A stretch of DNA of 56,990 nucleotides. Origin: Bacteroidales bacterium (lineage in GTDB: Bacteria; Bacteroidota; Bacteroidia; Bacteroidales; JAADJA01). The notes under the pieces are model-generated. The model worked only from the letters and a program-made list of their open reading frames with translations, was not told the origin of the DNA and searched no databases. The stretch lies in NCBI GenBank assembly GCA_030596605.1, contig JAUVJI010000008.1, forward strand, positions 1-56,990, given 5' to 3'. Positions within the stretch are counted from its first letter, which is position 1. The number at the start of each line of letters is the position of its first letter. A program made the translations under genes and the position numbers. Below, piece by piece: positions 17,336-24,456 of the stretch.

Positions 17336-17400
17336 TTGGTCATTAGTTAATTAGTCATTGGTTGACTGGTCATTGGCTAATTGGTTGATTGATAATTAGT
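17336..17400. repeat. Left array of GTCATTRG words flanking the four-helix-bundle gene
   Basis: The array starts at the first base after the SPFH stop codon. It contains three copies of GTCATTAG/GTCATTGG plus variants (TTAATTAG, CTAATTGG). Its reverse complement occurs as the right array (17786-17826), so the two arrays form an inverted pair around one gene. Confidence 0.9.
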
Positions 17401-17428
17401 ACATTTTTAATATAAAACAATATTGATC

Positions 17429-17785
17429 ATGGAATTAGAAGAATTAAAAGTTTATAATCAGGCAATGCAAATGGGTGAGGATGTATGGGATATTGTAATT
17501 CATTGGGGGTATTTTGAAAAAGATACAATTGGGAAACAACTTGTTAAAGCTGCAGATTCTGTTGCTGCTAATCATAGTGAAGGATTTGGCCGATACCATT
17601 TTCGCGAATCAAAACATTTTGGCTACTATTCAAGAGGATCATTATATGATACAAAAACATGGCTTACAAAAGCACATAACAGGAAGTTGATATCACAAGG
17701 TCAATTTGAGGATTTTATTAAAACCATAGAAGTATTAGGAAAAATGCTTAATAAATACATACAATCAATTGGAAAACAAAACTAA
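17429..17785 (+). CDS. Four-helix-bundle protein (S23 / 23S rRNA intervening-sequence family)
   Basis: This 118-residue all-helical protein belongs to the family first found in intervening sequences of 23S rRNA genes, and related to the Avd accessory protein of diversity-generating retroelements. Typical signs are LKVYNQAMQMGEDVWDIV at the start, IGKQLVKAADSVAANHSEGFGR in the middle, and a C-terminal ETKTWL-like helix (here DTKTWLTKAH). ATG 17429 is preferred over the TTG six bases upstream. There is no rRNA gene or reverse transcriptase here. The gene interrupts the SPFH operon and is flanked on both sides by inverted arrays of a short word. Its molecular function is unsettled; nucleic-acid binding is suggested for relatives. 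Confidence 0.9.
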   Translation: MELEELKVYNQAMQMGEDVWDIVIHWGYFEKDTIGKQLVKAADSVAANHSEGFGRYHFRESKHFGYYSRGSLYDTKTWLTKAHNRKLISQGQFEDFIKTIEVLGKMLNKYIQSIGKQN

Positions 17786-17826
17786 TAATCAATGACTAAT
17801 GACTAATGACTAATAACTAATGACTA
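17786..17826. repeat. Right array of AATGACT words, inverted relative to the left array
   Basis: Five copies of (C)AATGACTA or AATAACTA in a row begin right after the four-helix-bundle stop codon. The last copy contains the start codon of the next gene (ATGACTAA at 17820), so the array fills the whole intergenic gap. Confidence 0.9.
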
Positions 17827-18341
17827 AAATACTTTTCAAAGAGGAGCAGAAGTTCAGCACTCCGTGGATATTTCTGGTAATATTTCCAACACTTGCTCTA
17901 TTAGTCTATTTATTAAAATACAATGAATGGAAAGGGGGGGCTATTGATGTATCTGAAAAAGATGATATTTTAGGCTTGATCATTTTTGGAGTTGCACTTT
18001 TTATCATGATGGTGGGTTTAACAATTTTATTTTATAAAATGAAACTGATAACCCGGATCAAACCTGATGGGATTTATTTCAGATATCCACCCATAATTAA
18101 TAAAGAAAAATTTATTTCCAAAACTGAGATCAGCAGTTTTGAAATCAGAAAATATCATCCCAGCAGGGAATATAGCGGACATGGTGTGAAAAGAGGAAAG
18201 AGAAAATCAGGAAGGGCATATACCGTTTCAGGACGAATAGGATTGCAACTATACATGACTAGTGGTCAAAAAATCCTGATAGGAACACATCGGAAAGAAG
18301 CAATTAAATCTGCTATGGCTAAAATGATGAGTAACGATTGA
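17820..18341 (+). CDS. Small membrane protein of the SPFH operon (DUF6141-like)
   Basis: This 173-residue protein has two N-terminal membrane segments (STPWIFLVIFPTLALLVYLL, then a second near IFGVALFIMMVGLTILFY) and a basic soluble domain (KYHPSREYSGHGVKRGKRKS). The arrangement and position after an SPFH gene fit the uncharacterised DUF6141 family, though I name it from memory. Its start codon lies inside the last unit of the repeat array, so insertion of the array may have supplied or altered its first codons (MTK). It is co-directional and tightly spaced with the ribbon-helix-helix gene downstream (11 bases). The function is unknown. Confidence 0.75.
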   Translation: MTKILFKEEQKFSTPWIFLVIFPTLALLVYLLKYNEWKGGAIDVSEKDDILGLIIFGVALFIMMVGLTILFYKMKLITRIKPDGIYFRYPPIINKEKFISKTEISSFEIRKYHPSREYSGHGVKRGKRKSGRAYTVSGRIGLQLYMTSGQKILIGTHRKEAIKSAMAKMMSND

Positions 18342-18352
18342 GAATAAATAAT

Positions 18353-18517
18353 ATGGCGAAGAAAAAACCATTTGTACTAAGAATAGATCCGGAGATTCTG
18401 GCTGCTGTTGAAAAATGGGCAGCTGATGAATTTCGCAGTACTAATGGTCAATTGGAATGGATGATCAATAAGGCGTTAAAAGAAGCCGGAAGGTTAAAAA
18501 AGGATAAAAATCAATAG
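18353..18517 (+). CDS. Ribbon-helix-helix (Arc-like) DNA-binding protein
   Basis: This 54-residue protein begins MAKKKPFVLRIDPEILAAVE, the beta strand plus first helix of a ribbon-helix-helix fold, followed by a second helix (NGQLEWMINKALKEAG). It should bind DNA as a dimer through the FVLRI strand. It sits 11 bases after the small membrane protein and 9 bases before the next gene, hence in the middle of the SPFH operon. Arc-like proteins of this size recur beside SPFH genes. It may autoregulate the operon, although no operator was identified. Confidence 0.85.
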   Translation: MAKKKPFVLRIDPEILAAVEKWAADEFRSTNGQLEWMINKALKEAGRLKKDKNQ

Positions 18518-18526
18518 ACGTATTAT

Positions 18527-19108
18527 ATGCCACAAGCAACAGAATATGTAGAAAAATTGAAAAAGTTTGCCGATTCTGTCGGTGGAACCTTTCAATATCA
18601 AAATCAAGCTACCTCCACCATGAAAAGAGTCGGATGGAGCAGGGTGGATATTAAAATTCCACAACCTGAAAAGCCCATATATTATACAGCATTTAGCGGA
18701 ACACACAGTGCCGAAATTTATTCTGGGTTCTTTGCCTGTATCAAATTACCATCGAGTATAAAATGTAGAATAAGTCGAAAAGACCCTTTTGATAAACTTT
18801 TCACAATCTTTGGCAAAAAATACGTAAAAATAAATCAACCTGGATTTGACAGAATATTTACTGTTAAAACCAGTAATAGTGCAATTGTTCGCCAATTAAC
18901 CGGAAAAAAGTCAATTCGTAAATTCTTTGAATTGAATTTAGTGCCACCTTTACAGTTTGAGATTATTGACAATGAAAAAGGTTTTATAAAAGACATAAAT
19001 GAAAAAACCAACCTCATTGCATTGAAATCAAACGAATGGATGGTAGACCAAAAGCAGTTAAATATTTTGCTGGATGGTTTTAAATTGATCATGGATGAGT
19101 TGAACTAA
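18527..19108 (+). CDS. Hypothetical protein, last gene of the SPFH operon
   Basis: This 193-residue soluble protein is not one I recognise. The first part is mixed alpha/beta with many aromatic residues (RVGWSRVDIKIPQPEKPIYYTAF). The rest alternates short strands and helices and ends in a long amphipathic helix (QLNILLDGFKLIMDEL). It has no signal peptide, membrane segment or metal motif. Nine bases separate it from the ribbon-helix-helix gene, so it is almost certainly co-transcribed with the SPFH gene and may act with it at the membrane. Confidence 0.75.
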   Translation: MPQATEYVEKLKKFADSVGGTFQYQNQATSTMKRVGWSRVDIKIPQPEKPIYYTAFSGTHSAEIYSGFFACIKLPSSIKCRISRKDPFDKLFTIFGKKYVKINQPGFDRIFTVKTSNSAIVRQLTGKKSIRKFFELNLVPPLQFEIIDNEKGFIKDINEKTNLIALKSNEWMVDQKQLNILLDGFKLIMDELN

Positions 19109-19158
19109 ATAGAACTAATTTTAATAATTTTGGATAAATTATTTTAATTTGAAAGTTT

Positions 19159-19362
19159 ATGGATTGTAATAAAAGCCGGAACCTTACCCAGTGCAATTGC
19201 AGCTATGAACCATGTTCCAGAAAAGGAATATGTTGTGAGTGTATCAGCTATCATCTGAAGTACCGGCAGCTTCCTGCCTGCTGTTTTCCTGATGACGCCG
19301 AAAGAACCTACGACAGGTCGTTTGAATATTTTGTCCGGTTGGTGGAAGCAAACAGGCTTTAG
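19159..19362 (+). CDS. Cys-rich small protein, DUF6485 family
   Basis: This 67-residue protein has a dense Cys pattern: [21 protein letters not shown], later LPACCFPDD. It matches what I remember of DUF6485, a family of small cytosolic cysteine-rich proteins that probably bind zinc or another metal. The conserved tail [12 protein letters not shown] is present. ATG 19159 is the only sensible start. It lies between the SPFH operon (50 bases upstream) and a GTPase gene (131 bases downstream) and may be monocistronic. The biological role is unknown. Confidence 0.8.
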   Translation: MDCNKSRNLTQCNCSYEPCSRKGICCECISYHLKYRQLPACCFPDDAERTYDRSFEYFVRLVEANRL

Positions 19363-19493
19363 TCTGGAAATTCTAAATGACTACGGGATATCAAAATTTT
19401 AAGAAAAATATCTTCTTGCTTATTAATCTTATTTTTTGCAAATTTGTAATGTATTATAAGCTATTTGAATATTTCTGATAAAAGAAATTTAAA

Positions 19494-20483
19494 ATGCCGA
19501 CCAATCTTCCACCGGAAGCACATGATGCAGAACGACGCTATAAGGAGGCGAATACGCCAAAGGAAAAAATTACATATCTGGAGGAGTATATCAGCGCCAT
19601 ACCCAAACATAAGGGTACTGATAGGCTCAGGGCTGATCTTCGCAAAAAATTATCAAGGCTAAAAACCGCGGAATCACAGGCAAAGAAAAAGGGAAGCCGC
19701 CAGGATTCCTCTTTCCATATTTCCAGGGAAGGCGATGGGCAGGTAATGGTAACAGGACTTACAAATGTTGGCAAATCATCTCTCGTGTCTCAACTTACCA
19801 ATGCTAATCCGAAGATATTTGAAGCTTCTTTTACTACATGGTCTCCCACACCCGGTATGATGGAATATGAAAATATTAACATCCAGTTGATTGATACACC
19901 ACCGCTGAATAAAGACTATGTAAATCCTGAATTGTATGAAATGATCAAAAAGTGTGATGTGATCCTTTTAATGGTTAGCCTGAAAGCTGATCCGTTCAGA
20001 CAACTTGAAGTGGCTGTAAAACTACTGGAAGAACACAGGATTGCACCTATCAGGTTAAAAGAAAAATATAAAAGGGAAGACCGCATGATCTTCATTCCGT
20101 TCCTGGTATTGGCCAATAAATGTGATGATCAGAGTATGGAAGAAGATTTTGAGATATTCGGTGAATTGCTTGATGACAACTGGCCTTCACTGCCCATCTC
20201 TGCAAGTACAGGATATAATCTGGAGAAATTAAAGCAAATAGTTTTCAAAAAGCTGAACGTCATTCGCATATATTCCAAACCTCATGGCAAAGAACCTGAC
20301 CTAACAGCACCTTTTGTTCTGAAAGCAGGAGGCACTGTCGAAGATTTTGCCGGAAAAGTACATCGTGATTTTTTGAAGACCCTGAAAACCGCACATATTT
20401 GGGGAAAAGATGTTTTTGACGGACAGTTGGTTGCCAAGGATCATGTACTGAATGATGGGGATATTGTGGAGTTGTGTGTTTAA
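19494..20483 (+). CDS. OBG/DRG-type GTPase with C-terminal TGS domain
   Basis: This 329-residue GTPase has a helical N-terminal region (about 1-75), then a G domain: G1 GLTNVGKSSL (about 87-96), G3 as DTPP instead of the usual DxxG, G4 NKCD, and G5 SAS. A C-terminal TGS domain (about 265-329, ending DGDIVELCV) follows. DRG/OBG proteins are ribosome- or stress-associated GTPases; TGS domains often bind nucleotides or RNA. The missing G3 glycine suggests slow or altered hydrolysis, which is a feature of the subfamily rather than a defect. It is a single gene. Confidence 0.88.
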   Translation: MPTNLPPEAHDAERRYKEANTPKEKITYLEEYISAIPKHKGTDRLRADLRKKLSRLKTAESQAKKKGSRQDSSFHISREGDGQVMVTGLTNVGKSSLVSQLTNANPKIFEASFTTWSPTPGMMEYENINIQLIDTPPLNKDYVNPELYEMIKKCDVILLMVSLKADPFRQLEVAVKLLEEHRIAPIRLKEKYKREDRMIFIPFLVLANKCDDQSMEEDFEIFGELLDDNWPSLPISASTGYNLEKLKQIVFKKLNVIRIYSKPHGKEPDLTAPFVLKAGGTVEDFAGKVHRDFLKTLKTAHIWGKDVFDGQLVAKDHVLNDGDIVELCV

Positions 20484-20534
20484 ACTAAACCTATTTACTA
20501 GCCCGCAAAAAATTAATATTACAATATATAATTT

Positions 20535-21113
20535 ATGGATATTCTCCAGGAAAAAATAAACAAAGCAATTAAAGAGGATATAAAAATTACTGCTTATAAT
20601 AAAGATTGGCCAAAATATTTTGATCAGGAGAGAGTTCACTTACTCAATTGTCTGCCAAAGGGACTAATAAAACGTATTGAACATTTTGGAAGCACTGCCA
20701 TACCTGGGATGGCTGCAAAACCAATTATTGATATAATGGTCGAGGTAACATCACTTGAGCAAACAAAAAAAATAATCGTACCTGTATTAGAAAAGCAAGG
20801 ATATGATTATTTCTGGAGGCCGACTTTCGGAGACAATATTCCACCTTTTTATGCCTGGTTTATTAAACGCAATCACAATGGTATTCGTACGCATCACATC
20901 CACATGGTGGAAAAGGATTTTACAGAGCACTGGGAACGGCTTGATTTTCGTGATCACTTAATTGCATATCCTGAAGTCGCAAAACAATACGAAGATCTGA
21001 AAATACGGTTATCGGAAAAACACCCTCATGACAGGGTTGCCTATACCAGTAGTAAAACTGAATTTATAAATAAAGTTACACAATCTGCCAGGCAAGAATT
21101 GAAGAATAAGTGA
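20535..21113 (+). CDS. GrpB-family protein (UPF0157)
   Basis: This 192-residue protein carries the nucleotidyltransferase-like signature EHFGSTAIPGMAAKPIIDIMVEV (about 44-66): a GS motif followed by the acidic metal-binding residues. It then has the family-typical H(H/I)HMVE stretch and a helical C-terminus (FRDHLIAYPEVAKQYEDLK). GrpB proteins are widespread and resemble small-molecule or tRNA nucleotidyltransferases, but no substrate is established. The N-terminal extension of about 20 residues is short and polar. It is convergent with the next gene on the minus strand. Confidence 0.9.
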   Translation: MDILQEKINKAIKEDIKITAYNKDWPKYFDQERVHLLNCLPKGLIKRIEHFGSTAIPGMAAKPIIDIMVEVTSLEQTKKIIVPVLEKQGYDYFWRPTFGDNIPPFYAWFIKRNHNGIRTHHIHMVEKDFTEHWERLDFRDHLIAYPEVAKQYEDLKIRLSEKHPHDRVAYTSSKTEFINKVTQSARQELKNK

Positions 21114-21142
21114 TCAACATGAAATATGCAGAATCAGGTCAG

Positions 21143-21712
21143 CTAAAACATCCTTTGCCCTTTTTTCAGCATTATGATCATTTTTTTTATCCTCCTGATT
21201 TTGGTTTCCTCTTTTTTTGCACTCATGATACAGGATGCATACTTGTTCTTGTGTGATGGTGGTAGCTTTTCATAGGTTGCAAAAGCAGCTTTATCCTTTT
21301 TTAGTATTTCAAGCAAATCTTCTGATAAGACATAATTTAAATGGGATTTAATCGCTTCATCCCACTTTCCGTTTTGTTTGGCAATATTTACTAATCTCAT
21401 CCCTGCTTCTGTCATTTTACCTTCTAATATCATTTTTTCTACCCTTTTTTTATTTGATGTTGACCAGCTGCTTTTCGGATTGCGGGGTGTATATTTTTGC
21501 ATATAGCGCTCATCATCTATCCGCTTAACAATGCTGTCAATCCATCCATAACATAAAGCTTCTTCCACAGCTTCATTATAATATACCGATGGCTTGCCTG
21601 TATGCTTTTTATGGTAAACAACCCAGATGCCGTTTGCCCTAGAATGATTCTCCTTTAGCCATTCGCGCCATTCATCCCTGTTTTTGCAACTAATTCTTTC
21701 TAATTGATCCAT
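21143..21712 (-). CDS. YdeI/OmpD-associated family protein
   Basis: This 189-residue protein shows the family pattern: an N-terminal WREWLKENH region, then GIWVVYHKKHTGKPS, EALCYGWIDSIVKRID and KYTPRNPKSSWS, then a basic helical C-terminal half rich in Lys (KKEETKIRRIKKMIIMLKKG). Members are annotated as YdeI-like or bacteriocin-protection proteins and are linked to resistance to antimicrobial peptides in enterobacteria. That link is established only for distant relatives. It is a single gene, convergent with the GrpB-like gene. Confidence 0.85.
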   Translation of the reverse strand: MDQLERISCKNRDEWREWLKENHSRANGIWVVYHKKHTGKPSVYYNEAVEEALCYGWIDSIVKRIDDERYMQKYTPRNPKSSWSTSNKKRVEKMILEGKMTEAGMRLVNIAKQNGKWDEAIKSHLNYVLSEDLLEILKKDKAAFATYEKLPPSHKNKYASCIMSAKKEETKIRRIKKMIIMLKKGQRMF

Positions 21713-21883
21713 TTTGCATTTTGAAATTGAAAATAATACAAAATTAATACGAAACGCTTACATAGGTTTATTCGTTGAAATCATTATTGGGAATATGAAT
21801 TGAATTCAGTAAAAGTGTAAATTAGCAAACAGGCAAATAAATGACATTTTGATAATTAGAAATCAATATTCTTGTGCAATCCT

Positions 21884-22993
21884 ATGATTGAAAGAAAAAC
21901 CATACTTGCTATTTTGATGTTACTTTTATTTACAACTGCATCTGGACAAGTTGAAAATTTATCAGTGGTAACCAATGATACCCTCGGCAAGAATTTTATT
22001 ATTTCTATCATGCACAGGGTAAATGATTATCAGTTTGAAGTTTCAAACCGAAAGGCCAACCGCAACTGGAAACAGGCAACCTGGTATACCGGTGTTATGG
22101 CTTCTTATCAAGCAACAAAAGACCAAAAATTATTAGATCAGGCTATCAAATGGTCTTCCGAAAATGATTGGGAAGTCGGGAATGAATTGATGTTTCCTGC
22201 AAACCGGTTTACATGCGTGCAAACCTACCTTGAGATTTTTTTTCAAACGAAGGATACCTCGCAGATTATTAAGGCCAGGAAATATATGGATTCCCGTTTA
22301 TCAGCTTCAGAGCCTGCCTATCTCCGCGGATGGTATTACATTGATGCCTTGTATGTGGGTCCCCCGGCTTTTGTTATGATGAGCAAGGCAACCGGTGATA
22401 ATAAGTACAATGATTATATCAATCCTGTATTCTGGGAATTGGCTGATCAATTATATGATGAAGGGGAAGGATTATTTTATCGTGATAGTGAAGCCCGGTT
22501 TAATGAAAAAAGTAAAAATGGCAAAAAAGTTCTCTGGTCAAGAGGAAATGGATGGGTTATGGCTTCCCTGCCTCGGATTTTATCTTATTTGTCTAAAGAT
22601 GATCCATATTATGAAAAATATGAGAATCTTTTACAAACGATGGCAAATAGTCTGAAAGATCTTCAGGGTGCAGATGGGTTCTGGAGAGTAAATCTTGCCG
22701 ACCCTGATGAATATCCCATGCCCGAATCCAGTGGTACAGCATTTTTTACATATGCTATTGCGTGGGGAATAAATAATGGGGTTCTTGATCCGGTAATTTA
22801 TAAACCTGTTGTTCATAAAGCATGGAAAGGTTTATGCAGCGTGGTTGATGAAAAAGGCAAGGTGGGCTGGGGACAACAAGTAGGCCGTGGCCCTGCAAAA
22901 GTTGAAGAAGATGATTCAGGAGAATATGTCTCTGGAGCTTTTCTGTTGGCCGGGAGTGAGATGATGAAGTTGGTGAAATCGGCAAAAAAATAA
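21884..22993 (+). CDS. Glycoside hydrolase family 88/105 (unsaturated rhamnogalacturonyl hydrolase-like)
   Basis: This 369-residue enzyme has a signal peptide (KTILAILMLLLFTTASGQ) and an (alpha/alpha)6-barrel of the family 88/105 type. Recognisable stretches are WKQATWYTGVMASYQ, WYYIDALYVGPPAF, LWSRGNGWVMASLPRIL and MPESSGTAFFTYAIAWGIN. Members remove unsaturated galacturonyl or glucuronyl residues from pectin- or polysaccharide-lyase products. I chose ATG 21884, since the upstream TTG adds a non-hydrophobic leader. It stands alone, with no polysaccharide utilisation partners, so the physiological substrate is undetermined. Confidence 0.88.
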   Translation: MIERKTILAILMLLLFTTASGQVENLSVVTNDTLGKNFIISIMHRVNDYQFEVSNRKANRNWKQATWYTGVMASYQATKDQKLLDQAIKWSSENDWEVGNELMFPANRFTCVQTYLEIFFQTKDTSQIIKARKYMDSRLSASEPAYLRGWYYIDALYVGPPAFVMMSKATGDNKYNDYINPVFWELADQLYDEGEGLFYRDSEARFNEKSKNGKKVLWSRGNGWVMASLPRILSYLSKDDPYYEKYENLLQTMANSLKDLQGADGFWRVNLADPDEYPMPESSGTAFFTYAIAWGINNGVLDPVIYKPVVHKAWKGLCSVVDEKGKVGWGQQVGRGPAKVEEDDSGEYVSGAFLLAGSEMMKLVKSAKK

Positions 22994-23012
22994 AAAACCC
23001 ACCAAAGGTGGG
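22984..23012 (-). terminator. Terminator downstream of tRNA-Ser
   Basis: A CCCACC/GGTGGG 6-bp stem with a 3-base loop (22998-23012) is followed on the minus strand by a T-rich tract. The tract overlaps the stop codon of the convergent glycoside hydrolase gene. Confidence 0.85.
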
Positions 23013-23026
23013 AAAGATTGAATTTG

Positions 23027-23113
23027 CGGAGAGTGAGGGATTCGAACCCTCGGACCGCATAAGCGGCCAACAGTTTTCGAGACTGCCCCGTTCGACCACT
23101 CCGGCAACTCTCC
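23027..23113 (-). tRNA. tRNA-Ser (anticodon CGA)
   Basis: This is an 87-nt class II tRNA. The acceptor stem GGAGAGT pairs with the ACTCTCC 3' side and the discriminator is G; CCA is not encoded. The D arm begins GCCGGAGTGGTCGAACGG. The anticodon loop CTCGAAA reads CGA (23077-23079), serving UCG codons. A long variable arm (GGCCGCTTATGCGGTC) and a T loop GGTTCGAATCC follow. A minus-strand TAATTTTG -7 element lies at 23121-23128, with a TTG 24 bases farther upstream. Confidence 0.95.
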
Positions 23114-23173
23114 TATACCGCAAAATTAAACATTAATTTTTCAGCTTCTCATCAAAATACATCCTGAAAAATA

Positions 23174-24358
23174 TTAAAATAGCTCAACCGGATTTATTTT
23201 AATAAAATCTTCCCAGGGGATTCCTGCTTTTCCTATTAAGTATATTTTGTGTGGGTCAAAACGTTTTTTAAAAGTATTCAATCCTGTCATTTTTTTACTA
23301 ATACCGCTTTTAACCTCAAGCGCTATGAATTTATCCTGCTTCTCCAGAATAAAATCTACTTCATTTCGACTATCTCGCCAGTAGTATAACTTATAGTATC
23401 CCTGTTTGGAGAAATTCAATAAATGTGATCCGACTGCAGATTCGACTAACCTTCCCCATCTTTCCGTCTGTTGCCGGTTTTGTTCCATCGACTTATCATC
23501 TATGGCAGTCATTAAAGCTGTATTCTGGACCATTAATTTTGGACTGGATGCTTTTTGCCTTACTTTTTCAACATAAAATTTTTCAATTCCACTCAACAAT
23601 CCTGCGTTGTCAAGTAAATGAAGATAGTGGGATAAGGTTGTTGTGTTTCCTTTATCCTGCAGTTGTCCAAGGATTTTATTATAAGATAAAATCTGTCCTG
23701 AATAAAAACAACCCAATTCAAACAACCTTTTAAGCAATGCCGGTTTATCAATACGGGTGATCTGGAAAATGTCTTTAGAAATGGTTGTCTCGATCAGTGA
23801 ATCCCGAATGTAATTTTTCCACCGTTCTTCATCATTTATTAAATCAGCCGAACCAGGATAACCTCCAAATAAAACGTATTGTTCTTCGTTAAAACCAAAT
23901 GCTTCATTCATTTCATTAAATGTCCAGTGCAGCATTGAAATAATTTCAAAGCGACCGGCCAAAGATTCACTTAAAGCTTTTTGCAACATCAGCTGGGAGG
24001 AGCCTAACAAAATAAGTTTTATATTTTTATTATCGAAAGTATCCTTGTCCCATTGAGCTTTTATTACTTCACTCCAGTTATCGATCTTTTGGACTTCATC
24101 AATAACAAATAAAAAATCATTTAAACCTTTTTTCTTTTTTTGTAAACGTGCTGTTTCCCATTGAACTTCGATCCAGCTATTGTTATTTGGATCAATATTA
24201 TCTGCTGTTATATAAAACGATGGAATTTCTAAATCATCAAGAAGCTGTTTAATAAGAGTAGTTTTACCAACTTGACGTGGTCCTGAAATAACCTGAATAA
24301 ACTTTCTGGATTCTAAAATGCGTTTTTTAACAGATTGAAAAACAGGTCTTTTATACAT
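23174..24358 (-). CDS. AAA ATPase with DUF4143 (AAA_14 family)
   Basis: This 394-residue protein begins with a P-loop ATPase: Walker A GPRQVGKTT (about 26-34) and Walker B FLFVIDEVQKI (about 83-93). A sensor-like LILLGSSQLML and a winged-helix-like linker follow. The C-terminal DUF4143 domain has a PD-(D/E)xK-like arrangement (RNEVDFILE, then IALEVKSG). The family is common and often accessory in Bacteroidota, with unknown function; DNA-related roles are guessed from the nuclease-like fold. It is a single gene on the same strand as tRNA-Ser. Confidence 0.9.
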   Translation of the reverse strand: MYKRPVFQSVKKRILESRKFIQVISGPRQVGKTTLIKQLLDDLEIPSFYITADNIDPNNNSWIEVQWETARLQKKKKGLNDFLFVIDEVQKIDNWSEVIKAQWDKDTFDNKNIKLILLGSSQLMLQKALSESLAGRFEIISMLHWTFNEMNEAFGFNEEQYVLFGGYPGSADLINDEERWKNYIRDSLIETTISKDIFQITRIDKPALLKRLFELGCFYSGQILSYNKILGQLQDKGNTTTLSHYLHLLDNAGLLSGIEKFYVEKVRQKASSPKLMVQNTALMTAIDDKSMEQNRQQTERWGRLVESAVGSHLLNFSKQGYYKLYYWRDSRNEVDFILEKQDKFIALEVKSGISKKMTGLNTFKKRFDPHKIYLIGKAGIPWEDFIKINPVELF

Positions 24359-24456
24359 AGATGTAAAATTTACTCAATATGATGAGCAAATTTACTCAAT
24401 ATAACTAGTAAAAACAAATTTTTCTTTTAAATTTAATTTGGATTATTGTTTTCCTG

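Noticed and set aside
17336-17826. CRISPR-like or integron-like array at the four-helix-bundle gene
   Set aside because: Repeat words are contiguous, without unique spacers, and no integrase, Cas gene or attC-type structure is near.
23174-24358. Defence system formed by the AAA/DUF4143 gene with tRNA-Ser
   Set aside because: The gene is solitary and common in Bacteroidota, and there is no partner gene to make a system.
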